Source of the DNA: Streptococcus cristatus
GTDB taxonomy: Bacteria > Bacillota > Bacilli > Lactobacillales > Streptococcaceae
Length of the DNA stretch: 64,000 nucleotides
Reading direction: 5' to 3'
Assembly (NCBI RefSeq): GCF_001578775.1
Contig: NZ_KQ969063.1
Span: forward strand, 125,089-189,088
Shown here: positions 35,756 to 51,555 of the stretch, in pieces
Layout: every line of letters starts with the position of its first letter
Numbering within the stretch: the first letter of the stretch is position 1
Made by a program: the position numbers and the translations under genes
Notes under the pieces: model-generated
Told to the model about the DNA's origin: nothing
The model's database searches: none
The model's input: only the letters and a program-made list of their open reading frames with translations

Positions 35756-36543
35756 CAGTAGCGTCCTCCTAAGTCCGTCTTCAAAAAGCGCAGAGAGGTC
35801 ATACCGCCGATGACTAGTAACCATGCACCAAGTATCAACAGTCCTTGCAAGGGATTGTTGGCATATTGAGAAGTCGGCGTTGCAGTAAACAATTCTCCTG
35901 CTGGCTGTGGCAAATAAGCTCCCCAACTCGTGTGAGCTGCCAGGTAGTTTCCCAGATTATAGATCTGTGGTACGAGAAAAAGCAGAGGAACTAGCATGGT
36001 CCGAGCCAATAAACCTAACAAAAATGAAAGGATCCCTAATAAGGTTAGAGATAAGGTTTTCCACAAAATCAAACTCCAAGCTGTCTGATTGAGCAGAATC
36101 GGATCAAGCCCTTCCTTTCCTAAAGCCAGGTGCATGACCATATAACTAAAGTAAATCGATAAAAAGCTACTGGCAAGAGAAAAGCAAGTGAAGGTCATAA
36201 GTTTTCCGACAAGTAGCTTCAGGCGGTTATTACAGGTCAAAAGACTGGTTCTCAAGCTATGAGACTGAAATTCCATAGCTCCCAAAATTCCAGCTAAAAT
36301 GACCAAAACCATACCCGCCATAGAAGCCCCATTGAGGCCTAGATATTCCAACGGGTCAATGGCTTCTGCCAGGCCGGGAACCGTCTCAGGTGTGGCATCC
36401 AAGCCAATAGACAGATACTGTCGGCCCTCCAGCCAAGATACGGCAGGTACCAATAGCAGCATAAAGGCCATACTCACTTTGAAAGCCTTGGTTGAGCAGA
36501 TTTTCAACCATTCTGAATGCAATAAGGACATCGATTCTTTCAT
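35755..36543 (-). CDS. ABC-2 permease subunit 1 (LanE/MutE-like)
   Basis: A 262-residue membrane protein with six hydrophobic segments, starting with LLHSEWLKICSTKAF as in LanE-type proteins. A large loop after the first helix contains an acidic-proline stretch (PETVPGLAEAIDP). The start follows GAGG with a good spacing, one base after the ATPase stop. Probable role: half of a membrane exporter giving resistance to lantibiotic-like peptides. Confidence 0.85.
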   Translation of the reverse strand: MKESMSLLHSEWLKICSTKAFKVSMAFMLLLVPAVSWLEGRQYLSIGLDATPETVPGLAEAIDPLEYLGLNGASMAGMVLVILAGILGAMEFQSHSLRTSLLTCNNRLKLLVGKLMTFTCFSLASSFLSIYFSYMVMHLALGKEGLDPILLNQTAWSLILWKTLSLTLLGILSFLLGLLARTMLVPLLFLVPQIYNLGNYLAAHTSWGAYLPQPAGELFTATPTSQYANNPLQGLLILGAWLLVIGGMTSLRFLKTDLGGRY

Positions 36544-36544
36544 C

Positions 36545-37252
36545 TTAAACCTCCTCTGTCAAGTCAAAGAAGAGATCTTCTAGACTGTCTGAATCTTGCA
36601 GCACCTCTTCCAATCGTCCCTGCTCAATAATTCGTCCATGATGAATCAAGACGACATCATCTGTCACCATTTGCACCTCTGACAGGATGTGGGAGGATAG
36701 AAGTACTGTTTTCCCTAAATCAGCCTGCTGACGGATGAACTTTCTAAACCACTTAATCCCGCTTGGATCCAGTCCATTGGTCGGCTCATCTAATATGAGA
36801 AACTGAGGATCACCCAGCAAAGCTGCAGCCAAACCCAAGCGTTGACCTTCCCCCAGAGACAGGCTTGACAAGAGGTCCTTTCTCTTATGAGCGATTCCAG
36901 TCATCTCCAAAACCTCATCAATCCGAGACTTGGGAATAGCATTACTCGCCGCAATAATCCTCAGGTGGTCATAGACCTTTCGATTTGGCAGACCGCCAAT
37001 GCCATCAAAGGCTGCACCTACCGTTCTGAGCGGATAGGTCATTGACTGATAGGTTTGCCCATCAAAAGTCGCAGTCCCTGCTGTCGCCCGATCAAGCCCC
37101 AAGAGAATCCTCAAGGTCGAACTTTTCCCTGCACCATTTGGTCCTAGAAAAGCTGTAATCCGACCACTTCTAGCTGTAAAAGAAATATCTTTTAAAATCT
37201 GCTTACTGCCATGTTTTTTGCAGACTCCTTCTATTTTCACCATATGTTCCAT
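36545..37252 (-). CDS. ABC transporter ATPase (LanF/MutF-like)
   Basis: A 235-residue nucleotide-binding protein. Walker A is GPNGAGKSS near residue 38, the signature is LSLGEGQRLGLA (a Q-R variant of LSGGQ), Walker B is FLILDEPTNGLDP, and the switch His is in LLSSHIL. The variant signature is common in LanF-type bacteriocin immunity ATPases. First gene of a five-gene operon, with AAAGGAG six bases before the ATG. Confidence 0.92.
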   Translation of the reverse strand: MEHMVKIEGVCKKHGSKQILKDISFTARSGRITAFLGPNGAGKSSTLRILLGLDRATAGTATFDGQTYQSMTYPLRTVGAAFDGIGGLPNRKVYDHLRIIAASNAIPKSRIDEVLEMTGIAHKRKDLLSSLSLGEGQRLGLAAALLGDPQFLILDEPTNGLDPSGIKWFRKFIRQQADLGKTVLLSSHILSEVQMVTDDVVLIHHGRIIEQGRLEEVLQDSDSLEDLFFDLTEEV

Positions 37253-37277
37253 ACTGAACTCCTTTTGTTTTTTCTTT

Positions 37278-37309
37278 AGTATACAGGGGCAAGTTCAGAG
37301 AAAGTTCAG
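37278..37309 (-). promoter_or_regulatory. promoter and tandem operator of the ABC/two-component operon
   Basis: Minus strand TATACT at 37278-37283. Seven bases further upstream are two direct repeats of CTGAACTT (37291-37298 and 37302-37309) with an 11-base period, replacing a consensus -35. Tandem repeats one helical turn apart next to the -10 are typical of OmpR-family activator sites. Confidence 0.7.
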
Positions 37310-37312
37310 ATA

Positions 37313-37339
37313 ATAAAAAACTTGCCTCGCGACAAGTTT
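37313..37339 (-). terminator. terminator of the folate operon
   Basis: Minus strand AAACTTG, loop TCGCGAGG, CAAGTTT, then T-run. Confidence 0.88.
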
Positions 37340-37345
37340 CTTTTC

Positions 37346-38158
37346 TCATTTTTCAACCGCATCCCAGAGCTGGCGGATGCTTTTTTTCTGTACGGGGTCG
37401 ACAAAGTGTGGAGCGATTTCCACTAGAGATTGCAAGACAAAAGCCCGCTCAGCCACATAAGGATGAGGAACAATTAAATCTGGACTGTATAGCTCTTCCT
37501 GTCCTATGTAAAGAATATCCAAATCAATCACACGCGGTCCCCATTTGATTTCCCGCACGCGCCCTAAATCTGCTTCGATAGCCAAGAGCGTCTGCATCAA
37601 CTCCTCAGGATTGAGCCAGGTTTCAACTTCAACAACTTGATTAAGAAACGGATCCTGCTCAACGCCACCCCAAGGCTCTGTCTTGATACGGCTTGATGCC
37701 TGCAAAACTCTTATATTTTGCTCTGCCATTTTTTCCAAAGCCGCATCCAGATTGGCAGTTGGGTTGCCTTGATTGCTCCCCAGAGCGATAAAGGCTTTCC
37801 GCTTTTGACGAACTAGCTTGACTGAGCAGGTCTCTAAAGGCAGAGGCACCGGTGCCCAAGGCTTCTTGACCTCCAAATTGACCTTCTGTACCAAAGGATG
37901 AGTCAGAAAAATCCGATCAATCAGCTTGTAAGCCAGCGTTTCAATCAAGTCTTCCTTGCTCTCCTGACACCAGCGGGTCAAATCCTGAGCCAATTCTCCA
38001 TAGTGGATAGAAGCTGTCAGGTCGCCTGTTTTAGCAGCCCGAGTCATATCATAGTCCAAAATCAAATCCAGCACAAAACGCTGGCCTAACTCCTTCTCTG
38101 CTCCAAACAGACCGTGATAGGCATACACTTCCAAATCCTTAATGCGTAGCTGATCCAT
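37346..38158 (-). CDS. folK: bifunctional dihydroneopterin aldolase/HPPK (FolB-FolK fusion)
   Basis: A 270-residue fused enzyme like pneumococcal SulD. FolB occupies residues 1-118 ([31 protein letters not shown]). FolK follows from about 119 ([47 protein letters not shown]). It cleaves dihydroneopterin to hydroxymethyl-dihydropterin and then pyrophosphorylates it with ATP. Last gene of the folate operon, 86 bases after folE. Confidence 0.95.
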   Translation of the reverse strand: MDQLRIKDLEVYAYHGLFGAEKELGQRFVLDLILDYDMTRAAKTGDLTASIHYGELAQDLTRWCQESKEDLIETLAYKLIDRIFLTHPLVQKVNLEVKKPWAPVPLPLETCSVKLVRQKRKAFIALGSNQGNPTANLDAALEKMAEQNIRVLQASSRIKTEPWGGVEQDPFLNQVVEVETWLNPEELMQTLLAIEADLGRVREIKWGPRVIDLDILYIGQEELYSPDLIVPHPYVAERAFVLQSLVEIAPHFVDPVQKKSIRQLWDAVEK

Positions 38159-38244
38159 TCTCTTATCCTTTCTGATTCAAGTTTCTGCATTCATCCTTGA
38201 TAAAACTATCTAGCCCTTCCCGACATGCTCCACCACTGATAAGA

Positions 38245-38779
38245 TCAATGTCCCATCAGCTTGTAAGCTTCATTTTTCAGATCCTTGTCCGTCGCTAAAA
38301 CGCCGCGCGCCGCTGTAGTAACCGTTGCAGTGCCAGGCTTTCTGACTCCGCGCATATTCATACACATATGCTCAGCTTCCACCCAGACCAAGGCCCCTTG
38401 AGCGCCCAGATAGTCCATCAAAGCCTCAGCAATCTCTACGGTCAATCGCTCTTGAATCTGCGGTTTCTTAGCATAGACTTCTACCGTTCGAGCCAGCTTG
38501 GACAGGCCTGCTACCCGACCATTAGGCACATAGGCGATGTGAACCTTCCCGTAAAATGGCAGGAAGTGGTGCTCACACATGGAATGAAAGAAAATATCCT
38601 TCTCCACTACCATATTATTGTCAATGATTTCAAAAGACTTGGCCAGATGCTCCTCAGCAGTCTCACCCAGCCCAGCAAAAATTTCCTGGTACATTTTAGC
38701 AATGCGCTGTGGCGTCTCCTGCAAACCTTCGCGGCTTCCGTCTTCTCCAACCGCCTCAATAATCTGGGCAACAGCTGCT

Positions 38780-38799
<20 letters not shown>
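38245..38799 (-). CDS. folE: GTP cyclohydrolase I
   Basis: A 184-residue enzyme catalysing the first step of folate synthesis (GTP to dihydroneopterin triphosphate). Zinc and active-site motifs are visible: [26 protein letters not shown] and MCMNMRGV. The ATG at 38799 follows AGGAGTGAAT and gives the usual length; the open frame continues upstream inside folC. It overlaps folC by 20 bases. Confidence 0.95.
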
Positions 38800-41130
<2,331 letters not shown>

Positions 41131-41264
41131 CTAGTGTACCGCAAAGCCAACAGCAGATGCAGCATCCAGTCCTATGAACTGCACTCGACTTCACAAGAAG
41201 ACCTCATCTGCCCCTTGTTTCATTTACCATTTTACCACAATTCCCCTATTTAAGAAAACACTTT

Positions 41265-41894
41265 TTACAAACAGAAAGGCAAAAGGAGAATCAGAAGTAA
41301 ATTCCGAAGAAGATGAGCCAGTAAGGACAATTCCAGAGATCCAACCCAAGCTTTTAAGAGCCGGACAAAAGCTATGCCTAAGCTTAGGTAAATTAGAAAG
41401 CAAGATGATTCTCCGGGATTTCTCAGGAAAGCAAAGAGAGCAATTCCCAAGGCAATACACCAACTCTTTCTGTATTTCATCTGCCTGTTTTGCTTAGCCT
41501 GTGATGACATACCAAATAAATCCATGCCAAGCAATAGCAAGGAGGAGGCGGAAAAACTGTTTGAGATAAGCTGCTGCAAAGATGTTAGCTCCGAACTCGA
41601 CTGCCCACAAAGGAGAACAAGACTCGCTGCGTTGCTTGCAATCATCAAAAAATAAAGGTAGCGCAAGTGTGGAAACCGTTTGGAAGCCCGTAGCTCTATC
41701 TTAAAATCCCGCCACACACGAGAAAAATAAGAGGCATACCCTAAAAGAATGAACAAAAACAGAGAGATAAAAAGCAAGTTAGGCCTCGATAAAGCGAAAC
41801 GATTGGTCATCGGATGAACCAAAAGCAGCAAGACCGATTGCATTAACATAGCTACTAATAAGATTTGGATAGATTTTTGAAATTTGAGACGCAT
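41265..41894 (-). CDS. six-helix membrane protein, possibly a degenerate CPBP relative
   Basis: A 209-residue protein with about six hydrophobic segments and no signal peptide. I do not recognise it directly. Its C-terminus (ELSLLAHLLRNLLLI) resembles that of the neighbouring CPBP protease (MGILAHMLRNAIAIL). It lacks a glutamate-pair (EExxR) motif, so it would not be an active protease. I use the ATG at 41894 after AGGGAG; a GTG three codons upstream falls in that site. Confidence 0.65.
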   Translation of the reverse strand: MRLKFQKSIQILLVAMLMQSVLLLLVHPMTNRFALSRPNLLFISLFLFILLGYASYFSRVWRDFKIELRASKRFPHLRYLYFLMIASNAASLVLLCGQSSSELTSLQQLISNSFSASSLLLLGMDLFGMSSQAKQNRQMKYRKSWCIALGIALFAFLRNPGESSCFLIYLSLGIAFVRLLKAWVGSLELSLLAHLLRNLLLILLLPFCL

Positions 41895-41995
41895 ATTTTT
41901 CACTCCCTAAAGCTAAGATACAACTCTCATTATAAGGCAAAAGATTCGCTTTGCTAGCTCCATGTCCTCAAAAGTCACTTTTTATCCCTGAAATG

Positions 41996-42022
41996 TCAAA
42001 AAAGAGGTCAATCTGACCTCTT
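41996..42022 (-). terminator. terminator after the CPBP gene
   Basis: AAGAGGTCA, ATC/GAT loop, TGACCTCTT with a T-run on the minus strand. Confidence 0.88.
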
Positions 42023-42042
42023 CATCCATGAATGATATATCG

Positions 42043-42714
42043 TTAACTTTGTGAGATGATCATCACCAAAATAGCAATGGCATTCCGTAACATATGGGCT
42101 AAAATTCCCATTTCCAAACGCTTAGTCTGGTGAACTACCAAAGCTAGAACGCCCCCCATACCAGCATAAAGGACAAAACTACCGATGTTGGTCGGACCGT
42201 GGAAAAAACCAAAAAGGATAGAACCAACTATCAGACCAATCAACTCATGCTTTGGAAACAGCTTTTGGGGAATCAAACCACGGAAAATAATCTCTTCCAA
42301 AATTGGCGCTGAAAAAACAGCTCCCACAATAAGCAAAACAACGGGCGTACTCTGAAACAAGTTTTGCAAAGCAGTTTGATTGGCTGTCGTTCCTGAAAGT
42401 TGGCCCTCTAGAACCATAATAATCGCAGCAAAAATACTAACTCCGAAAGTTATCAGATAGGATAATACTAGCCAGATCACTGATTTTAAATTAAAAAAAC
42501 TAAAATCAAGGGTCAGTAAGCCTTCTTTTTTAGCCATTCGCAGGGCATAAAAAATGATCAGCAAATAAATCATCAGGATAAGCAAGGTGTATCCCATTGA
42601 AAAACTTTGATCTCGACCTTTGTAAAACTGGATCAGTACAAAAGGAACTTGAGTCTGTACGGCTAAAAACAAAGCCAGTAAACTATATTCCACTTTTTGC
42701 AAAAAAATTTTCAT
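42043..42714 (-). CDS. CPBP-family intramembrane metalloprotease
   Basis: A 223-residue membrane protein with six to seven helices. The CPBP/Abi motifs are present: EEIIFRG (Glu-Glu-x-x-x-Arg) near residue 141, FGFFHG and AHMLRN. Family members include type II CAAX-like proteases and bacteriocin self-immunity proteins of lactic acid bacteria. No bacteriocin gene is adjacent. GGAGG precedes the ATG. Confidence 0.88.
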   Translation of the reverse strand: MKIFLQKVEYSLLALFLAVQTQVPFVLIQFYKGRDQSFSMGYTLLILMIYLLIIFYALRMAKKEGLLTLDFSFFNLKSVIWLVLSYLITFGVSIFAAIIMVLEGQLSGTTANQTALQNLFQSTPVVLLIVGAVFSAPILEEIIFRGLIPQKLFPKHELIGLIVGSILFGFFHGPTNIGSFVLYAGMGGVLALVVHQTKRLEMGILAHMLRNAIAILVMIISQS

Positions 42715-42904
42715 TTCTTCCTCCTTTTACTTAGTATATCGAATTTTTCCCTTCCTGTACAGCTAAGAGCCATATAAAATCAAAAAATGTGCCATCATGC
42801 TTACTAGGAAGCTCCTTCCCTAAGCTTTTGATTCAATCTGGCAGCAAAATAGAGCGCTAAAATTTCAATTTTTATTATATCTTCACCAATTCAGTGCACC
42901 TAGC

Positions 42905-42936
42905 AAAAAAGGAAGAGAATACAAGATTCTCTTCCT
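42905..42936 (-). terminator. terminator of the rpoB-rpoC operon
   Basis: Minus strand AGGAAGAGAAT, loop CTTGT, ATTCTCTTCCT, then six T. Confidence 0.95.
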
Positions 42937-42970
42937 GATAGACTTTTATATTGTAAACTCAAGCAAGTTT

Positions 42971-45900
42971 TTATGATTCTACGCTTGTTTCAACTTCTTC
43001 AGTCTCTGCTGTTTCCACAACTTCGTCAATGATTTCAACTTCATTGATTGCTTGTGGTTCCAAGTTACGGTAACGAGCCATACCAGTACCAGCCGGGATG
43101 ATCTTACCGATAATAACATTTTCCTTGAGTCCAAGGAGATGGTCTTTCTTACCACGGATAGCAGCATCTGTCAGGACACGAGTTGTTTCCTGGAAGGAAG
43201 CTGCAGAAAGGAAGCTGTTAGTTTCAAGGGAAGCTTTGGTGATTCCCATGAGGACTGGACGAGCTGTCGCAGGCACTCCGCCTGAGATAACCACATCACG
43301 GTTAGCATCTGTAAAGTCAGTGATATCCATGAGAGTTCCCATGAGGAGATCTGTATCACCTGGATCCATGACGCGCACCTTACGAATCATTTGACGAACC
43401 ATTACTTCAATGTGTTTGTCGCCGATTTCTACCCCTTGGCTACGGTAAACTTTTTGTACCTCAGCAAGCAGGTAAGTTTCAACAGACAAGACATCACGGA
43501 CAGCCAGCAAGTGCTTAGGCTGGATAGAACCTTCGGTCAAGGCAGCACCGCGGGAAACTTGGTCGCCCACTTCCACCTTCATACGGGCTGTAAACGGCAC
43601 TACATATTCACCTTCACCAGTTGCACCTTTAACAAAGACTTTCTTAGTACGAGTAGATGCATCTTCTTCGATGGCAGTAACTTCACCCTTGACTTCTGTG
43701 ATGACCGCTTCCCCTTTCGGATTACGGGCTTCAAAGATTTCTTGGACACGAGGAAGACCCTGAGTGATATCGGTATTAGAGGCAACACCACCCGTGTGGA
43801 AGGTACGCATTGTAAGCTGTGTACCAGGTTCCCCGATAGATTGGGCAGCGATGGTTCCGACTGCTTCACCGACTTCAACCGCATCACCAGTCGCCAAGTT
43901 GATACCGTAGCAGTGACGGCAGACACCGTGGCGAGTGTTACATGTAAAGACGGAACGAATCGTCACTTCTTCAACACCAGCATTGACAATCTCTCGCGCC
44001 TTATCTTCGGTAATCAATTCATTTGGACCGATAATAACTGCGCCAGTTTCTGGGTGTTTAACCGTCTTCTTAGTATAACGACCATTGAGACGCTCTTCCA
44101 GAGACTCGATCATTTCCTTGCCTTCTGTAATAGAAGTGATGAGCAAGCCGCGATCTGTACCACAGTCGTCCTCACGGATAATCACGTCTTGAGCAACGTC
44201 AACCAGACGGCGAGTCAAGTAACCTGAATCGGCTGTCTTAAGGGCCGTATCGGTCATGCCCTTACGAGCACCGTGAGTAGAGAAGAACATTTCCAATACA
44301 GACAAACCTTCGCGGAAGTTTGAAAGGATTGGCAATTCCATGATACGTCCGTTCGGAGCAGCCATCAGACCACGCATACCGGCAAGCTGTGAGAAGTTAG
44401 AGATGTTACCACGGGCTCCAGAGTCCATCATCATAACGATAGGGTTCTTCGGATCCTGGTTGGCAACCAGACGTTTTTCCAATTTCTCACGAGCTGCCCG
44501 CCACTCAGCAGTGACAGCATTGTAGCGCTCGTCATCAGTAATCATACCGCGACGGAATTGCTTGGTGATTTGTTCTACACGCTTGTGAGACTCTTCAATA
44601 ATCTCTGCCTTGTCTTCTACGACTGGAATGTCAGCAATACCCACTGTCAAACCAGCCAGTGTAGAATGGTGGTAACCTAGGTCTTTCAAGCGGTCCAGCA
44701 GGGCAGATGTTTCTGTCGTACGGAAGCGTTTGAAGATTTCAGCGATGATATTTCCTAGATTTTTCTTCTTAAACGGAATATTCAACTCTAGGGCTTCAAT
44801 AGCAGACTTGATGTCTTTACCTGGCTCCAAGAAGTATTTAGTTGGAACACCTTCTGTCAAGTTAGCATTCGTTGGCTCTTGCAGATAAGGCAGCTCTTCT
44901 GGCATGATATCATTGAAGAGAATCTTACCTACTGTAGTCATAAGGATCTTGTGTTTTTGATCTTCTGTCCAAGGTTTGTTGAGGCTATCTGTCGCGATAC
45001 CTACACGAGTGTGCAAGTGGACATAGCCATTACGCAAGGCCATCACAGCTTCATCACGGTCTTTAAAGACCATTCCCTCGCCTTCACGACCTGCTTCTTC
45101 CATGGTCAGGTAGTAGTTACCCAAGACCATATCCTGAGATGGTGTTACAACTGGTTTTCCGTCTTTTGGATTCAAGATGTGCTCAGCAGCCAGCATGAGA
45201 ATACGAGCTTCAGCTTGAGCTTCTTCAGACAATGGGACGTGGATGGCCATTTGGTCACCGTCAAAGTCGGCATTGTAGGCTTCACAGACCAGTGGGTGCA
45301 AGCGAAGAGCCTTACCGTCGATTAGAACCGGCTCAAAGGCTTGGATACCCAAACGGTGAAGGGTTGGTGCGCGGTTAAGGAGCACTGGGTGTTCTTTGAT
45401 AACATCTTCCAAGACATCCCAAATACGCTCATCGCCACGTTCTACCATGCGTTTAGCAGCTTTCACATTCTGTGCATAGTCACGGGCAACAATTTCCCGC
45501 ATAACAAACGGCTTGAAGAGCTCGATCGCCATTTCACGTGGCACACCACATTGATACATCTTCAATGTCGGACCAACGGCGATAACGGAACGACCTGAGA
45601 AGTCAACCCGTTTACCCAGCAAGTTTTGACGGAAACGGCCTTGTTTACCTTTGAGCATATGGCTCAAAGATTTAAGCGGACGGCTACCTGGTCCAGTGAT
45701 TGGACGACCACGACGACCATTGTCAATCAAAGCGTCCACCGCTTCTTGCAGCATCCGCTTCTCATTTTGAACGATGATACCTGGTGCATTCAACTCGAGC
45801 AAACGAGCCAAACGGTTGTTCCGGTTGATAACGCGGCGGTAGAGGTCGTTCAAGTCAGATGAGGCAAAGCGGCCACCATCCAATTGAAGCATTGGACGTA

Positions 45901-46615
45901 GATCTGGTGGAATGACTGGCAGGATGTTGAGAATCATCCATTCTGGCTTATTGCCAGAACGGTAGAAGGCATCCAAAACGTCCAAACGACGAATGGCCTT
46001 GACTCGTTTTTGACCAGAAGCTGTTTTCAATTCTTCCTTGAGAGCTGCAATTTCTGTTTCCAAATCCACTTGTTTCAGCAAGTCTTGGATAGCTTCTGCT
46101 CCCATCTTGGCAACGAATGAACCTGCACCATATTCACGGAGGCGCTCACGATACTCGCGCTCCGTCATGATAGACTTGTGCTCCAGTGGTGTTTCCTTAG
46201 GATCAATCACCACATAAGCAGCAAAATAAATGACTTCTTCCAGAGCGCGCGGACTCATATCCAGAGTCAAGCCCATACGGCTTGGGATTCCCTTGAAATA
46301 CCAAATATGAGAAACCGGCGCTTTGAGCTCGATGTGCCCCATACGTTCACGACGAACCTTGGTCCGTGTTACTTCGACACCACAGCGGTCACAAATAATC
46401 CCTTTATAACGAATCCGTTTGTACTTACCGCAGGCACACTCCCAATCCTTGGTTGGCCCGAAGATCACCTCGTCAAAGAGGCCTTCACGTTCTGGCTTCA
46501 AGGTCCGGTAATTGATTGTCTCAGGCTTCTTCACTTCCCCGTAAGACCATGAACGGACCTTACTTGGAGAAGCTAGGGTGATTTGCATACTTTTAAATCG
46601 ATTTACATCAACCAC
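42971..46615 (-). CDS. rpoC: DNA-directed RNA polymerase subunit beta-prime
   Basis: A 1214-residue catalytic subunit. The N-terminal zinc site is CACGKYKR...CDRCG (residues about 60-80). The magnesium-binding motif is NADFDGDQM, and the trigger-loop/bridge region near [14 protein letters not shown] and [16 protein letters not shown] is intact. The start is a GTG, as in other streptococci, 39 bases after rpoB. The C-terminal tail is acidic ([10 protein letters not shown]). Confidence 0.98.
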   Translation of the reverse strand: MVDVNRFKSMQITLASPSKVRSWSYGEVKKPETINYRTLKPEREGLFDEVIFGPTKDWECACGKYKRIRYKGIICDRCGVEVTRTKVRRERMGHIELKAPVSHIWYFKGIPSRMGLTLDMSPRALEEVIYFAAYVVIDPKETPLEHKSIMTEREYRERLREYGAGSFVAKMGAEAIQDLLKQVDLETEIAALKEELKTASGQKRVKAIRRLDVLDAFYRSGNKPEWMILNILPVIPPDLRPMLQLDGGRFASSDLNDLYRRVINRNNRLARLLELNAPGIIVQNEKRMLQEAVDALIDNGRRGRPITGPGSRPLKSLSHMLKGKQGRFRQNLLGKRVDFSGRSVIAVGPTLKMYQCGVPREMAIELFKPFVMREIVARDYAQNVKAAKRMVERGDERIWDVLEDVIKEHPVLLNRAPTLHRLGIQAFEPVLIDGKALRLHPLVCEAYNADFDGDQMAIHVPLSEEAQAEARILMLAAEHILNPKDGKPVVTPSQDMVLGNYYLTMEEAGREGEGMVFKDRDEAVMALRNGYVHLHTRVGIATDSLNKPWTEDQKHKILMTTVGKILFNDIMPEELPYLQEPTNANLTEGVPTKYFLEPGKDIKSAIEALELNIPFKKKNLGNIIAEIFKRFRTTETSALLDRLKDLGYHHSTLAGLTVGIADIPVVEDKAEIIEESHKRVEQITKQFRRGMITDDERYNAVTAEWRAAREKLEKRLVANQDPKNPIVMMMDSGARGNISNFSQLAGMRGLMAAPNGRIMELPILSNFREGLSVLEMFFSTHGARKGMTDTALKTADSGYLTRRLVDVAQDVIIREDDCGTDRGLLITSITEGKEMIESLEERLNGRYTKKTVKHPETGAVIIGPNELITEDKAREIVNAGVEEVTIRSVFTCNTRHGVCRHCYGINLATGDAVEVGEAVGTIAAQSIGEPGTQLTMRTFHTGGVASNTDITQGLPRVQEIFEARNPKGEAVITEVKGEVTAIEEDASTRTKKVFVKGATGEGEYVVPFTARMKVEVGDQVSRGAALTEGSIQPKHLLAVRDVLSVETYLLAEVQKVYRSQGVEIGDKHIEVMVRQMIRKVRVMDPGDTDLLMGTLMDITDFTDANRDVVISGGVPATARPVLMGITKASLETNSFLSAASFQETTRVLTDAAIRGKKDHLLGLKENVIIGKIIPAGTGMARYRNLEPQAINEVEIIDEVVETAETEEVETSVES

Positions 46616-46653
46616 TATTTCTTACCTTTCTTATTTATCTAATCAGCGACGAA

Positions 46654-50226
<3,573 letters not shown>

Positions 50227-50470
50227 GTTTCTAACTCCTTTTTTATAAAGTACAGAGGGAGGGAATCGGAGAGAATTGAGATTTACCGATTATTGGAATC
50301 ATAACCATCTGCCTCTCATATCACACTCTTCTTCACTCTTACTAAGGGGAGACCCCTTCTACGCCATTGACTCTCGTCAAAACAGCTACAATCAGTCCCT
50401 TTTGCTAAGTTTTTAGAATCTTTAAATTTGCGTTACAAATCCTAGAATTCTGAAAAATAGACACAAAAAG

Positions 50471-50511
50471 AGCAGCTAAATCTGACTTATAAAAAGTTTG
50501 ATTTAACTGCT
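50471..50511 (-). terminator. terminator-like hairpin inside the rpoB leader
   Basis: On the minus-strand RNA, AGCAGUUAAAUC pairs fully (one G-U) with GAUUUAGCUGCU across a 17-base loop and is followed by CUUUUUG. It lies about 50 bases after the likely rpoB transcription start and about 245 bases before the gene. It may act as an attenuator or stop read-through from the island. Confidence 0.6.
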
Positions 50512-50566
50512 GCAAGCTTTAATCGGACAATATTTCAATCAAAGCACACGACAAATTATTGATACT

Positions 50567-50594
50567 ATTATACCATATTTATGTAAAAATTCAA
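50567..50594 (-). promoter_or_regulatory. rpoB promoter
   Basis: Minus strand TTGAAT (50589-50594), 16-base spacer, TATAAT (50567-50572) preceded by TGG as an extended -10. Confidence 0.8.
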
Positions 50595-50755
50595 GTAGTT
50601 TTATCTAATTTCCAGGACACTTTCTAATCTTGAAATAGAAGCATGTTTATTTTAAGTCGCTCTCATCCACTTCCTCGTCGTCATGAACATGTTAACCCTG
50701 GATTTTGATGTATCCTTCATGTTTCCTATCCAATTCTTCCCAGAGTGGCTCATCA

Positions 50756-51439
50756 ACAGCCTTCCGAATCTTTATTTATAATTCTTTTATTATATTTCCT
50801 ATTTAGAAGCTAGTTGCTGTTTCATTTTTTCAAAAAACTGATTCAATTCTGTTTGAACCTGACGTAGTAGCTCTTTTTCTTGAGTCTCATCTATCTCAAT
50901 TTTTTTCCTAACACCATCCTTATCTATATAAGTATATCTTGAATAAGTCAATTTTAATTCTTTATCCACGAAAAAACCTGCATCTATTTCTTTACCATCA
51001 ATTGTAGTAGAAAAATGAATCAGAAGCTCACTGTCTTCCAAACTAGTCGGTGGGCGTACATCCAAGTTTAATTTCCCAGATATTTTAAGTTTATTTATCC
51101 CCCATCGGCGAATCACTGGGTCATCCGGAATTCCATAGCCAGCATCTCGGATAATATCCTCGTTGTCACCTGCGAGGATACTTGCCAGTAATTCAATTTT
51201 ATTGGCAGAGGAAAAATCTGGTTCAGGTTTATTATCTGGCCAAAAGAGCAACCAAATGGCAAAAGCAGTTATTATCAAAAGTAGGATGCTTATTATTTTT
51301 TTACGTACCGACATTTTTATCTTCTCCTCGCTTCAAATAATCATAAAAATCTTCTTTTGATTTTTTATGCTCATCCGTATCTGGTTTCCATAAGAAATCC
51401 CATCTTTTGCCATGCTTGATAAATTGTCCACCTGCTGTA
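50756..51439. repeat. 684-bp duplicated toxin-tail/immunity block, copy A
   Basis: Equal in length and largely identical to 55831-56514. It carries the last codons of an LXG toxin and a full immunity gene. The first two-thirds of the immunity gene and its flanks are almost unchanged between copies, while the middle-to-late part of the immunity protein differs. Confidence 0.9.
50799..51314 (-). CDS. membrane-anchored immunity protein, TipC-like (copy A)
   Basis: A 171-residue protein with an N-terminal membrane helix (KKIISILLLIITAFAIWLL) and a lysine/glutamate-rich domain that would face outside the cell. It is near-identical to the protein at 55874-56389 in its first 110 residues, then diverges (IDGKEIDAGFFVDKELKL). 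The start overlaps the tail of a decayed LXG toxin by 14 bases, the same arrangement as in the intact pair, so it was probably that toxin's immunity partner. It may now protect against toxins of competing strains. Confidence 0.72.
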   Translation of the reverse strand: MSVRKKIISILLLIITAFAIWLLFWPDNKPEPDFSSANKIELLASILAGDNEDIIRDAGYGIPDDPVIRRWGINKLKISGKLNLDVRPPTSLEDSELLIHFSTTIDGKEIDAGFFVDKELKLTYSRYTYIDKDGVRKKIEIDETQEKELLRQVQTELNQFFEKMKQQLASK

Positions 51440-51555
51440 CAAGCTTCTTACATGAGTTCTCCAGAGGCTAGAGTAGCTATCAGGTAGTCACGCTCTTTAG
51501 GCAGTCGGTCTGTAACTTGATTGCTAATTCTAAGTTGTTGCCAACGCTTTACCTT
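51301..51555 (-). pseudogene. chimeric LXG toxin remnant (N-terminal scrap fused to C-terminal tail)
   Basis: At 51301-51439 the minus strand encodes an intact toxin tail (QFIKHGKRWDFLW, DFYDYLKRGED). Directly beside it, at 51450-51550, is a scrap of the LXG N-terminal region (SNQVTDRLPKERDYLIATL, SGELM) that matches residues about 25-45 of the intact toxin. Everything between is deleted, and stop codons interrupt the joint. Confidence 0.75.

Larger units (their letters stand above)
50227..50798 (-). other. rpoB leader and edge of the LXG island
   Basis: The 572 bases hold the rpoB promoter and leader hairpin. At 50685-50775 (minus strand) lies an open fragment reading IRKAVDEPLWEELDRK and ending in a stop at 50696-50698. 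It looks like the debris of a toxin or island gene. No intact gene is visible. Confidence 0.6.

Noticed and set aside
35756..35926. Extended N-terminus for the second ABC permease
   Set aside because: It lies wholly inside the upstream permease gene; the TGATG overlap gives a normal-length protein.
43391..46552. Long plus-strand open frames opposite rpoC and rpoB
   Set aside because: They mirror the codon bias of the real genes and show no domains or ribosome sites.
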